DNA of 64,000 nucleotides from an uncultured Oscillospiraceae bacterium (lineage in GTDB: Bacteria; Bacillota; Clostridia; Oscillospirales; Oscillospiraceae): positions 1 through 64,000 of the forward strand of contig CATKZP010000015.1 in assembly GCA_949841355.1 (NCBI GenBank). The letters are read 5' to 3'. The position numbers and the translations under genes were made by a program. Below are positions 7,666-16,509 of this stretch, piece after piece. How positions within the stretch are numbered: the first letter of the stretch is position 1; each line of letters begins with the position of its first letter. A model generated the notes under the pieces. That model did no database searches. It was not told the DNA's origin and worked only from the letters and a program-made list of their open reading frames with translations.

Positions 7666-8785
7666 ACCCAGAGAGCTCTACCTGCCGACGAAGTGCGTCC
7701 GCTTCATTGCCATCAATGATGGGGTGGACTCCCTGGTGGAGAGCAGTACAGATTTCAATCCCATTAGGAACTGGGCAAACGAGCTGCACGTCAAGGACAC
7801 CAGCAAAAAGGTTCGGGTGGTGAAGAAGCTCCAGGTGGAACGGGGGGAGCGTCTGAGCGGCAGGCCGCTCTACGGCTACCGCAAAAAGTCCTCAGGCAGC
7901 AAAGAGATCGTCCCAGACGAGGAGACTGCCCCCATCGTCCAGCGCATCTTCCAACTGTGTGCCGGCGGCAAAGGCCCAAACCAAATCGCCCGTATTTTGA
8001 CTGAGGAACAGATTCTGACACCCGCAAATTACGCCTATCAGAAAGAGGGAAAGTCCCATAACCATGTGGACATCACCCGTTCCTATGACTGGAGCGGTAG
8101 CTCTGTGACGGGCATCCTGGACAACAGGACTTACCTTGGGCACACGGTGGGTTTGCGATCCACCTCACTCTCCTACAAAAACAAAAAGCTGATCCGCAGG
8201 CCGGAAGATGAGCAAATCATGGTGGAGAACACCCACCCGGCGCTGGTCACCCAGGAGCTGTGGGATATCGTACAGGATGTGCGGCAGCACAAAAAGCGCA
8301 TCCCGAAACAGATGGAGGAGCCGAATATCTTCTCTGGGTTAGCCTTCTGCGCCGACTGCGGCAAGCCTATGGTACTCCACCGGGCCAGCACGATGAAAAA
8401 GGCCAGGTACAATTTTACGTGTTACACCTACGGGAAACGGGGCAAAACCGCGTGTTCTCCCCACCATATCCGGGAGGATGAGCTGTGCAAAATTGTGCTG
8501 GACGATCTCCAACGGGTGACCCATTTCGCCCGGATGAAGGAGCGGCAGTTTGCAGCCTACATCAATCAGAAGAACAGCAAAGAGCTGCACCGGGAGATGA
8601 ATGCGCTCCAAAAAGAGCTGGACGCTATGCAGAAACGGGATGGTGAGCTGTCCGCGCTGTTCAAGCGCCTCTATGAGGATCATGTCCTCCAACGGATTAC
8701 CGCCGAGCGGTTCCGGATGCGCTCCGCTCTGAACATTTCACCGCATGGGTCAAAACCTGGGTCTTGCAAAAAATCAAAATTTTGA
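7666..8785 (+). pseudogene. Large serine recombinase lacking its catalytic domain
   Basis: The frame enters at YLPTKCVRFIAINDGVDSLV, the end of the resolvase catalytic domain. It then runs through the Recombinase domain (GRPLYGYRK..., residues about 50-160), a zinc ribbon (CADCGKPMV...C...C) and a coiled coil (LHREMNALQKELDAMQKRDG). The roughly 130 N-terminal residues with the active-site serine are absent; upstream sequence is unrelated. Near 8730 the frame appears shifted, since the end reads SALNISPHG while another frame gives EHFTAWVKTWVLQKIK. The whole is a broken remnant of a Tn4451/TndX-type recombinase. Confidence 0.8.
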
Positions 8786-8848
8786 CCATCCAGAAAAGTG
8801 ATTAAAAGTAAGCAAATCCTTCGATTTCCAGAGAAATCAAAGGATTTG

Positions 8849-8897
8849 TGGTTGTGGGAGCCAGATCTGAACCGACGATCTTCAAGTTATGATCTGC
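8849..8897 (-). other. 3' tRNA-Met-like fragment, probable attachment-site scar
   Basis: Read on the minus strand, the segment has CATAA anticodon-loop-like sequence, a variable region, a T-arm (GTCGGTTCAGATCTGGC) and an acceptor end finishing CCCACAACCA. This matches the 3' part of a CAU-anticodon tRNA. The 5' half (D-arm and acceptor 5' strand) is missing and the anticodon stem does not pair, so it is not a functional tRNA. It lies exactly between the mobile remnants and the ordinary chromosome, as expected of an att copy left by an element that integrated at a tRNA 3' end. Confidence 0.5.
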
Positions 8898-9015
8898 GGC
8901 CGACGGCAGCTTTTTGGCGATTTCGGACCGTGCTTGCCCCAATAAGGATGCTTTTCAGTCCTACTCCCTCTGTTGCTTCCGCCCGCTCTTTTCCTATTCT
9001 GGGTCAAAATCTGGG

Positions 9016-10338
9016 TCAGCTTTCCTGCTCGCCCGGCCAGCTCATAGCAGTGAACTGAAACCAGCCGTCCTCCCGGCTGATGGCGTAGGAGACCTGATGG
9101 TTTCGCAGCACCCGGTCTACCGTCTGCAAACCGAAGCCGTGTAACATTGGGTCCTGCCGAAGAGCAGCATCCTCCGGCGGAAGCGGATTGCGGACAGAAA
9201 GCACCAGCTCGCCTTCCTGGCACAGCAGCTTGACGTTGATCTCCCGGTGCTCGTCCAACTTACGGCAGGCGTCGAGCGCATTGTCCAGCAGATTGCCTAG
9301 CAGCTTGACCACTTCGTCGTCCGTAAAAGGCAGACTGGACAGATCGCCCACCATAAAACGCACGGCGGTCTGCTGCTCCCGCGCCTGGGTGTATTTCAAG
9401 TTCAGGACCGCGTCGGCAACGGGGTGGTTGGTCTGCACGGTAGGGCTGTCCTGATAGGTATACTGGGTGAGCTGCTGCAAATAGGCGCTGGCCTCTCCGT
9501 ATTGCTGCTGGGCCAGCAGCATGGAGAGCACCGTCAACCGGTTGCGGTATTCGTGGGTCTGGATGCGCTGGCTGCAAAACATCTGGTGCAGTTCCTTCAT
9601 CTGGCCGTGCTCCTTTTCCTGCTGCCGCAGCTGCTGCTGGCACTGCCCTTGGAGCTTCAGCGCCCGGAGCGTCCATGCCACCCCCAACACTAAAACCAGC
9701 TCCAGCGCCACCAGCAGTATACACAGCACCCACGGAACTCTTTCGATGTCTGCGTCCGGCCCGAGGCGGCTGCGCACTTCCGGCCAGACAATGGCGCAGA
9801 TACAGCCCAGCCCCGCCAGCGGCAGCAGGGTAAGCAGCGCTGCAGTCGGACGGCTCAGCGGCTGCAGCCCGCGCCGGGTCTGCTGAAACTGTCCGTATGC
9901 CATGCACAGTGCCAGCACAAAACAACGGGAGGCAATGCCCGTCACCGGCACGCTGATGCCGTGGTTGTAACCCACCACGAGATTCAGCCGAAAGGCGGAT
10001 ACGGTCAACTTCCCGACCTGAACGGAGGCAAAGCAGAGCAGCGCAAAAATGGCCGCCACAACCATGGCTTTCCGTATCAGCTTTCCCTCATAGGCCGCGC
10101 AGGCATACAGCAGCCACAGCAGCGCGGGTACCGCGATGCGCGCCGCCTGCTGCCAGTCACCCCCTGCCCCCGGCCTCTCCACCGGCGTCCAGGCCAGCAC
10201 ATGCACAGCGCTGCACAGCACCGGCCCGGTCCAGCGGAGCCACCCGCGCCCGGCGGCGGGCGCCAGGGTCATGCGTAGCACCAGCCACACGGCGGCGCAT
10301 TCCAGCACGGCGGGCGCCAGCCGCAATAGTTCTTTCAT
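9016..10338 (-). CDS. AgrC/CitA-like sensor histidine kinase (GHKL)
   Basis: 440 residues. The N-terminal half (1-225) has about six hydrophobic helices. It is followed by a coiled linker and the H-box QTHEYRNRLTVL (phospho-acceptor His262), with the SpoOB-like arrangement of quorum/peptide-sensing kinases. The ATPase domain has KLLGNLLDNALDACRKL and HGFGLQTV. The ATG at 10338 has the SD AAGGAGAG. It lies 37 bp after the LytTR regulator in the same operon. The polytopic sensor suggests a small external ligand such as a peptide, but no AgrB/AgrD pair is visible nearby. The divergent ABC importer is a possible target. Confidence 0.88.
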   Translation of the reverse strand: MKELLRLAPAVLECAAVWLVLRMTLAPAAGRGWLRWTGPVLCSAVHVLAWTPVERPGAGGDWQQAARIAVPALLWLLYACAAYEGKLIRKAMVVAAIFALLCFASVQVGKLTVSAFRLNLVVGYNHGISVPVTGIASRCFVLALCMAYGQFQQTRRGLQPLSRPTAALLTLLPLAGLGCICAIVWPEVRSRLGPDADIERVPWVLCILLVALELVLVLGVAWTLRALKLQGQCQQQLRQQEKEHGQMKELHQMFCSQRIQTHEYRNRLTVLSMLLAQQQYGEASAYLQQLTQYTYQDSPTVQTNHPVADAVLNLKYTQAREQQTAVRFMVGDLSSLPFTDDEVVKLLGNLLDNALDACRKLDEHREINVKLLCQEGELVLSVRNPLPPEDAALRQDPMLHGFGLQTVDRVLRNHQVSYAISREDGWFQFTAMSWPGEQES

Positions 10339-10375
10339 GGGCGGTTCTCTCCTTTCTGGGCCGCGGCCCCCGCGC

Positions 10376-11080
10376 CTACCGGCCTTTCCAGCCCAGCAGT
10401 TTCTCCACCAGCTGGGTGTAGTTTTGCCTGCTGCACGGCAGGCGTTCGCCATTTGCCATGTAGGCTTGGTAATTGGATATTTTTCTGCACAGATCCATGT
10501 TAACCAGCATACTTTTTTGAATGCGCAAAAAGCCCTCCGGGACTAGGTTGGACTCCCAGTCCTGGAGTTTTCCGTAAAACTCCAGCTCGGCTCCTGTCGT
10601 CAGGTGAGCGCACAGCAGATGGCGGCGGCTTTCCAGATACACTATCTTGGCCAGCTCCAGGGTCACCGGCTGATTTTGAATGGTCACGGTGACGCTGCTT
10701 TTTCGATGGCGCAGCTCCCGAAGGGCCTCCCCCATGGTGGTGGCAAAGGTGCCGGCGAGCTCCTCCTTCAGCAGGTAGGAGAAGGCGCGCACCGCGTATC
10801 CCATGATGGCGTAGTTCACATAGGCGGACAGGAAGATCAAAATGGCATCCTGATTCTGTTCCCGCAGGGCCTTGGCGGCCTGGATGCCGTCCAGCTCCTG
10901 CATAGAAACATCCAGCAGCACCAAGTTGTAGCTGGCAAGCTCACTGGATACAAAGGCCAGCGGGGAGGTGAAACAGCTGATTTCCGTTTCCACGCCCTGT
11001 CCGTCAAAAAAGCGACGGGTCAATTCCTCGACTTTGCTGACAAAAGCCAGTTCGTCATCGCAGATCGCAACCCGGATCAA
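10376..11080 (-). CDS. LytTR-family response regulator (AgrA-like)
   Basis: 234 residues from a TTG start at 11080, chosen because GGAGGGGGAGAG lies just upstream and the receiver begins at once (IRVAICDDE). The receiver domain has the acidic pair at residues 8-9 and phospho-acceptor Asp57 in LVLLDVSMQE. The LytTR DNA-binding domain spans about 130-234 (VYLESRRHLLCAHL...GFLRIQKSMLVN). It is first in the operon, with its kinase downstream. The start region faces the divergent ABC-transporter operon 195 bp away, so it may control both directions. Confidence 0.9.
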   Translation of the reverse strand: MIRVAICDDELAFVSKVEELTRRFFDGQGVETEISCFTSPLAFVSSELASYNLVLLDVSMQELDGIQAAKALREQNQDAILIFLSAYVNYAIMGYAVRAFSYLLKEELAGTFATTMGEALRELRHRKSSVTVTIQNQPVTLELAKIVYLESRRHLLCAHLTTGAELEFYGKLQDWESNLVPEGFLRIQKSMLVNMDLCRKISNYQAYMANGERLPCSRQNYTQLVEKLLGWKGR

Positions 11081-11275
11081 CAGTCTCTCCCCCTCCCCGT
11101 CCGATGTCTTTTCTTGATTATAGTATACGCGCTCATATTGTGTCAAACACAGGCAGCACGCATGTTGTGCCAGAAAGCCGCATCTTGTGCAAAGACACTT
11201 GCGCGGGGCGGAAAACCGCCCCATAATGGCAGCAGGAAACGTGGCAAAGGCCGCAGAAAAAGGGGGGGGGCCGCG

Positions 11276-12079
11276 ATGCAAACCAAAACCAGCCGGACGG
11301 GCCCTTTGCTCATCCTTCCTAGCCTGGCAGGGGTATGCGCGTTTTATGTGGTCCCCTTCCTGTCCAGCCTCTGGTACACCTTCACCCAGGGGGTGTCGGA
11401 GCCCCGGTTCGTGGGGCTTGCCAACTTCCGGGAGCTGCTGGACAGCCCGGTCTTTCGTCAGGCGGTGGGCAACACCGCCTTGTTTTTGATCCTGGGCGTG
11501 CCGCTGGCGCTGGCCGGCGCTATCCTGCTCAGCGTGGCGCTGTCCAAGGGCCGCTTCTCCTGGCAGCGCTGGGCGCTGCTGCTGCCCTTCGTCCTGCCCG
11601 CCTCCAGCCTGGCCGTGGCCTGGCAGGGGCTGTGGGGGCGGGAGGCGCTGAACGGCCCCGCCACCCTGCCCATCACCCTGCTTTTGTATCTGCTGCGCAA
11701 TGTGGGCTACCTCAGCGTCATCCTCACGGGGGCCATCCGCGCCCTGCCGGTGGAATATCAAGAGAGCTGCTGCCTGGACGGCGGCGGCGAGGGACGCTAT
11801 CTGGTCCATGTGCTCATCCCCCTGCTCTCGCCCACCCTGCTCTTCGCGGGCATCGTGGCGGTGATGAACTACTTCCTGCTCTTCCGGGACGTGTATATGC
11901 TCTGCGGAGACAGCCCGCCCCGGCGGCTGTATATGCTCCAGCACTTCATGAACAGCAGCTTCTACCGGCTCAACTACCAGCGCCTGAGCGCCGCCGCTTT
12001 CGTGACGGTGCTCACCCTGTCCGCCCTGGTGGCGGCGGTGCTGCTGCTCCAGAGAAGGGTGAAAAGCCATGTGGAATAA
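11276..12079 (+). CDS. Carbohydrate-type ABC transporter permease (MalF/UgpA-like)
   Basis: 267 residues with six TM helices and the BPD_transp_1 fold. The cytoplasmic EAA-type loop appears as EYQESCCLDGGGEGRYLVHVLIP, where the usual EAA is replaced by ESC. The ATG at 11276 follows a purine-rich AAAAGGGGGGGGG. It overlaps the second permease by 11 nt. With the MalG-like partner it should form the membrane channel of a sugar or similar importer. No ATP-binding subunit is encoded in the cluster, so a shared MsmK-like ATPase elsewhere is likely. Confidence 0.88.
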   Translation: MQTKTSRTGPLLILPSLAGVCAFYVVPFLSSLWYTFTQGVSEPRFVGLANFRELLDSPVFRQAVGNTALFLILGVPLALAGAILLSVALSKGRFSWQRWALLLPFVLPASSLAVAWQGLWGREALNGPATLPITLLLYLLRNVGYLSVILTGAIRALPVEYQESCCLDGGGEGRYLVHVLIPLLSPTLLFAGIVAVMNYFLLFRDVYMLCGDSPPRRLYMLQHFMNSSFYRLNYQRLSAAAFVTVLTLSALVAAVLLLQRRVKSHVE

Positions 12080-12842
12080 GGGCCTGGGCTGGCGGCTCCA
12101 GCGCGCCGCCGTCTCCGCCGCGGCCGTCGCCTGTCTTATTCCGGCGGGCGTGCTGCTGCTGGGCTCCCTGCGGGCGGGGGAACGGGCTTCCCTGGGGCAG
12201 TACGAGGAGATTCTGCTGGGTTCCAAGGAGTTTTTCACCTGGTTCTGGAACTCGGTGGGGTACACCGCCGGGATTCTGGCGCTGTGCGTGCCGGTGGCGG
12301 TGCTGGCGGCCTATGGCCTGAGCCTCCACCGCTTTCCCGGTCGGAACGCCCTGCTGTTTCTCTACACCCTGCTGATGCTCCTCCCGTTCCAGGCCACGGT
12401 AGTGGCCCAGTACCTCACCCTGCGCGCCCTGGGGCTGCTGGACACCCCCGCCGCCATCATCCTGCCCTGCGCCTTCGGGGCCTTTGGAGCGTTTTTGCTC
12501 ACCCAGTTCATGCGGGGGCTGGACGGGGAGATTCTGGAGGCCGCCCGGCTGGACGGCGCGGGGTGGGGGAAGGTCCTGCTGCACATCGTCTGCCCCCTGT
12601 GCAAGCCCGCCATCCTGTCTCTGGTCACCCTCCAGGCCATCAGCTGCTGGTCCATGGTGGACCAGCCGGTGGTATTTCTGCGCAGCGAGGCGCTGCTCCC
12701 CCTGTCCCAGCGGCTGAGCGGGCAGACCTTCGGCGGCGCGGCCTTTGCGGCGGGGGTTTTGTACGCGGTGGCGCCCATGCTCCTCTACCTGTGCTGCCAG
12801 AAGGCGCTGGAGGAGGGCATCAGCCTGACCAGCATCAAGTGA
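12069..12842 (+). CDS. Carbohydrate-type ABC transporter permease (MalG/UgpE-like)
   Basis: 257 residues, six TM helices, with the conserved loop EAARLDGAGWGKVLLHIVCPL typical of the second permease of CUT1 importers. Translation is coupled to the first permease through an 11-nt overlap. The very GC-rich codon use equals that of its neighbours. The substrate cannot be inferred from the permease alone. Confidence 0.9.
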   Translation: MWNKGLGWRLQRAAVSAAAVACLIPAGVLLLGSLRAGERASLGQYEEILLGSKEFFTWFWNSVGYTAGILALCVPVAVLAAYGLSLHRFPGRNALLFLYTLLMLLPFQATVVAQYLTLRALGLLDTPAAIILPCAFGAFGAFLLTQFMRGLDGEILEAARLDGAGWGKVLLHIVCPLCKPAILSLVTLQAISCWSMVDQPVVFLRSEALLPLSQRLSGQTFGGAAFAAGVLYAVAPMLLYLCCQKALEEGISLTSIK

Positions 12843-12855
12843 AGGAGGCCGGGAG

Positions 12856-13248
12856 ATGAACCGGACAGCCGCCAAAGCCATCGCCGTTTTTCTGCTCCTC
12901 ATGCTCTTTTTCACCTTCGCCAGCCACCATCTGGACGCCCTGCGCACCCCCCAGGTGCTGTGCGTGACGCCCAAGCCCGGCGTTGTCGCCGGGGAGCGCT
13001 ATAGCGCGGTGGTGCCCTCCGAGGCCGTCCATTTTGACCGGGACCCCTATGTCTACGTGGTGGAGGACACCCTCTCTTATTTCTACCCGGTGGCCGCCCG
13101 GCGGGCGCTGGTGCGCGTCATCGCCAGCGGGGATGGGCTCACCGCGGTGGACGGGCTCTACCGGGAGGCCCGGGTGGTGCGGTACGCCGACCGGGCGCTC
13201 CTGGGCGGCACCATCCCCGTGCGGGCGTGGGAGGTGGAGGCGCCATGA
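12856..13248 (+). CDS. Membrane-anchored protein with adaptor-like domain
   Basis: 130 residues: one N-terminal signal-anchor helix (residues 8-24), then an extracytoplasmic beta-rich segment (VLCVTPKPGVVAGERYSAVVPSEAV...). This resembles the membrane-proximal domain of HlyD/MacA-type periplasmic adaptors, but it lacks the coiled coil and lipoyl parts, so the function is unknown. The GGAGG SD overlaps the end of the preceding permease gene. It overlaps the next gene at ATGA. Always being between permeases and binding protein here suggests an accessory role in the importer. Confidence 0.65.
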   Translation: MNRTAAKAIAVFLLLMLFFTFASHHLDALRTPQVLCVTPKPGVVAGERYSAVVPSEAVHFDRDPYVYVVEDTLSYFYPVAARRALVRVIASGDGLTAVDGLYREARVVRYADRALLGGTIPVRAWEVEAP

Positions 13249-14021
13249 GGCGGCGGGCAGTCATCTGTGCGCTGGCGGCGCTGGTGTTCGCCGCAGCCCT
13301 GACGTGGCATACGCTGGCGCTGCGGGAGCTGCCGGAGGGCCGGGTGGAGGTCCTTGTCTCAGACCTCCCGGCGGCGGAACAGGCGCTGGCCCCGGTGGCG
13401 GCGGAGTGGGGCTGGACGCCCGGCAGGGAGGGGGAGCGTCTCGTAATTCTCTCCGAAAGCCCCTTTGCGGCCTCGGCCATCCGAGCGGCGCTGGCGGGCG
13501 CAGATATCGAAGGCCAGGTGCTGGACTACGCCTGGGCCCCCGCCGTCACCGCCCAGAGCGGTACGCTGTGGCTGGGCTGGGGGGCAGTCTGGGGGCTGTG
13601 GCTGCTGTGGAGCCTGTTCTGGGCCCAGGGCCGGACAGAGTGGAGCCGCGCCCAGGCGGCGCTGGAGCGGCAGTATCCGGGGCAGTACCTGTCCGACGCC
13701 GGGGTGCGGCTGCTGACTAAGGCAATCGTTTTGGATGTGGGGGCGGTGGCGGCCATTCTGGCGCTGCAATGGCTGTGGCGGACGGAATTGGTACTGCCGT
13801 CCGGCCTGCTGCCGGAGGGGACGCTCTTTGACCCGGCTCACTACCGGCAGTGGGGGCAAAACGCCTTCCCGGACGGTTTGTGTTCCGATTACGGCGCGGC
13901 GCTGGCCGCGAAGCTGCGGCTGGGCCACGCCCTGGCGGCTGTGGAGTGCGCAGCTCTGGCGGCGGCAGCGGCGGCGCTGCGGGGCGTATTGAAACAAAAG
14001 CGAGTGGAGGAGCGAACATGA
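13245..14021 (+). CDS. Uncharacterised membrane protein of the ABC importer operon
   Basis: 258 residues from the ATG that overlaps the upstream TGA. It has an N-terminal hydrophobic helix, then an extracytoplasmic part of about 80 residues (VLVSDLPAAEQALAPVAAEW) that could be a small receptor-like domain. Three further TM helices lie at roughly 105-125, 160-180 and 228-248. I recognise no family. It overlaps the start of the binding-protein gene (ATGA), so all five genes form one tightly coupled operon. A guess would be a transporter accessory or sensing subunit; nothing in the sequence proves it. Confidence 0.65.
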   Translation: MRRRAVICALAALVFAAALTWHTLALRELPEGRVEVLVSDLPAAEQALAPVAAEWGWTPGREGERLVILSESPFAASAIRAALAGADIEGQVLDYAWAPAVTAQSGTLWLGWGAVWGLWLLWSLFWAQGRTEWSRAQAALERQYPGQYLSDAGVRLLTKAIVLDVGAVAAILALQWLWRTELVLPSGLLPEGTLFDPAHYRQWGQNAFPDGLCSDYGAALAAKLRLGHALAAVECAALAAAAAALRGVLKQKRVEERT

Positions 14022-16372
14022 AAAACAAGAAATTTCAGCTTGCCGCCCTGGGAACGCTGCTGGCGGCGGTCATTGCCGTGGGCGCGTGGCTGGTGCTGCG
14101 CACGCCTGGGGAAAGCGCCCCGGAAACCCTGGAAACCCCTCCGGCAAACAGCGGCGATGTCCAAAGACCCACGGAGTCCCAGCCCATTGACATTTCCGGC
14201 TTCAAGCCCTCCATCTACCGCCCCGTGCGGCAGGCGGAGGAGGACTCTCTGCCGCGCCGAGCTCCCGTAGACCCTATGCTCAAGATTTTCTCCTTTGAGA
14301 ACCAGCCCTGTGTGTTCTCCTACCGCCAGGGAGAGTCGGAGGAAGACCTTTCTGTGGATGTGGTGTCCATGGCCTCGGGAGAGGTTCTGCGCACCTACGG
14401 CCCCGAAGAATTCTATGAGGGATGCAATTTCAATACGCTGGCCTTTGACCAGGACGGGACGCTGTGGTGTGCATATTACGATGGGGAGCGGGTGACGCTG
14501 GCCCCCTGCCGGGCGGGCGTCACACAAGCTGATGTGGTTTCTTATGAATCTGATCAAGTGCCAAATGATATGGCGGTTCAGGACCACTATTTCATGCTCA
14601 CCTTCTACGGAGGGGGAACCCAGCTGCTGGACACGTCCTCCGGGACGGCAGAGGTGACAGCCGCCTGGGAAAAGATCCAGTCCTTCTGCTTTGATGAGGA
14701 CGGAAGCCTGTACCTCCTGGAACTGGAGTCCGCCCCTGATTACGGCCTGTTCTTGATTAAGTATTCGCCAGAGAAGAGAAATGCGGTGTGCCGGTTCCCC
14801 CTGAAAAATTTCGAGCTACACCTCATTTGGAATAATGTCAACCCCGCTATGTTCCCTGCCGACGGCGGAGTTCTCGTCCTGTTCGAAGGCGACCAAAAGC
14901 TCTTCTGGATAGACCCGGAAACGGAGGAAGCTCAGCTTCTGGTGAGCTTGAGCGACGATGTGGACGGGCTGGACGGCGAATGGATTGGCTTGAATGGCGA
15001 AATTTCCTGTGCAATAGACAGCCAGAACCAGATCTATATCGGTTATTGCAACTATGACTTCAGCGACCCGAACAACCGCATTTACTCGCGGAAGCTGTCC
15101 GTCTTGGAGCCGGATCGCATTCATGTGGACCCGGCGGACGTGGTGACGCTGACCATCACCGCGCCCTATCAGGTGGACAGCATCGCCGCCGCGGCCCGGA
15201 ATTACCTGCGGGACCACCCGGAGGTGGAGCTGGTTTGGGACACCCAGTTCCTATCCCGGGAGGAACTGCAAAAGAACGCCACAGAGTACAAGGACCAGAT
15301 CGCCCTGCGGGTGATGACCGGGGACGTGGGGGACTTGGTGATGGTGACCGGCTCCGGGTTGGGCACTGAGACCATGACCGAGACCGACGCCTTTGCCGAC
15401 CTGTCCGGCTATCTGGATGCCTGCCCCTTCCGGGACGAACTGCCGGACAATCTCCTGGAGCCCCTGCGGGGGGAGGACGGCGCTATCCGGGGACTGCCCC
15501 TGGGGGTGCGGCCCAACTACTACGTCTGGAATCAGGAGCTGCTGGACGAGTTGGGCATCGACCCGTATACCGCCACCTGGTCCCAGCTGCTGGACCTGGC
15601 GCTGGGGTGGAAGGAGCAGGGAACGGACCTCTCCCTGGAGATATCCGACGCAGGGATCGGAATGTACGGCTCCCAGGAGCAGATTGTTCAAGACATTCTG
15701 CTGGCCAACCTGTACGACCTCCCCAAGACCAACGGCAGCGTCCGGCTGGACCAGCCCTATCTGCGCCAGCTTTTGGAGAAGTTCAAGGCGCTGTCCGGCA
15801 GCACCCAGCTGCTTCGCTCTGACGGCGATGCCTCCAAAGCCCTCATCCTCAGCGGCGGAATGGACAACGGCAACGTGAGCGACCGAGTGCATCGGATCAA
15901 AATGGCGACAAGTAATCACGGCATTCGATTGCAGGCGGCCCCATACCCCTTGGGGGAGGTCAGCGAGAAGCGGCAGGGCTACGCCTTCTGCTGGGCCATT
16001 TCCCAGCGCTCGAAAAACCAGGAGGCGGCGTGGGAGTTCCTGCAATATCTGGCCAGCGCCGACGCCATGACGTTGGAGAGCAGTTACAGCTATACGAGGG
16101 ACACCCTGCCTGCCAACACTGCGGCACAGGAGCGGTACCTTGAATATTATAAACCGCAATGGAAGGGCCAGGGCAGCGACCCAGAGCAAATGGAGGTGCA
16201 CTTCCGACAGATGCAGAAGGCCATGAACGTGCCCTACGTTCGGTTTGACCAGATCACCGGGTGGTACCCCGCCGTGGTCGAGCCGCTGGGGCAGTATGTC
16301 AGCGACGAACTCACCCTGGACGAGGCCATGGAGCAGGCGGACAGTAATTGGGCGCGGTTTTTGATGGAGTAG
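14018..16372 (+). CDS. Solute-binding protein with N-terminal propeller-like half
   Basis: 784 residues, nearly twice the length of a usual sugar-binding protein (about 420). Residues 6-28 form a TM anchor without a lipobox cysteine. Residues about 85-385 show repeated SFCFDEDGSLYLLELES / AIDSQNQIYIGY / TLAFDQDGTLWCAYYDGE patterns like NHL or two-component-regulator propellers. Residues about 385-784 look like an extracellular solute-binding protein family 1 domain (DLVMVTGSG..., YYVWNQELLDELGID, YAFCWAISQRSKNQEAAWEFLQYL). The GGAGG SD lies inside the upstream gene. The architecture suggests that ligand capture is combined with a second sensing or docking surface. Confidence 0.85.
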   Translation: MKNKKFQLAALGTLLAAVIAVGAWLVLRTPGESAPETLETPPANSGDVQRPTESQPIDISGFKPSIYRPVRQAEEDSLPRRAPVDPMLKIFSFENQPCVFSYRQGESEEDLSVDVVSMASGEVLRTYGPEEFYEGCNFNTLAFDQDGTLWCAYYDGERVTLAPCRAGVTQADVVSYESDQVPNDMAVQDHYFMLTFYGGGTQLLDTSSGTAEVTAAWEKIQSFCFDEDGSLYLLELESAPDYGLFLIKYSPEKRNAVCRFPLKNFELHLIWNNVNPAMFPADGGVLVLFEGDQKLFWIDPETEEAQLLVSLSDDVDGLDGEWIGLNGEISCAIDSQNQIYIGYCNYDFSDPNNRIYSRKLSVLEPDRIHVDPADVVTLTITAPYQVDSIAAAARNYLRDHPEVELVWDTQFLSREELQKNATEYKDQIALRVMTGDVGDLVMVTGSGLGTETMTETDAFADLSGYLDACPFRDELPDNLLEPLRGEDGAIRGLPLGVRPNYYVWNQELLDELGIDPYTATWSQLLDLALGWKEQGTDLSLEISDAGIGMYGSQEQIVQDILLANLYDLPKTNGSVRLDQPYLRQLLEKFKALSGSTQLLRSDGDASKALILSGGMDNGNVSDRVHRIKMATSNHGIRLQAAPYPLGEVSEKRQGYAFCWAISQRSKNQEAAWEFLQYLASADAMTLESSYSYTRDTLPANTAAQERYLEYYKPQWKGQGSDPEQMEVHFRQMQKAMNVPYVRFDQITGWYPAVVEPLGQYVSDELTLDEAMEQADSNWARFLME

Positions 16373-16435
16373 AGGTTTTGTGAAACCAGAAAATCGGAGA
16401 CCGCCGGAAATCACCGGTCCGGCGGCATCCAAAAC

Positions 16436-16476
16436 AGCGCGGCGGCCCATAGCCAAAAGGCTTGGGCCGCCGTGCT
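16436..16476. terminator. Bidirectional terminator between convergent operons
   Basis: AGCGCGGCGGCCCA / TGGGCCGCCGTGCT with a 13-nt loop lies between the end of the importer operon and the end of the convergent FtsX-type gene. A second small hairpin (CGCCGG...CCGGCG) precedes it. Confidence 0.7.
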
Positions 16477-16509
16477 ATTATAATGAAATGTTTTTGGCGG
16501 AACTCCCAC

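Noticed and set aside
8849-8897. A functional tRNA-Met gene
   Set aside because: Only the 3' half is present; no D-arm, no matching acceptor 5' strand and a mispaired anticodon stem.
10604-11275. Long N-terminal extension of the first ABC permease reading through the divergent regulator gene
   Set aside because: It is the antisense of the LytTR gene; the permease family sequence begins at the ATG at 11276 with a purine-rich leader.
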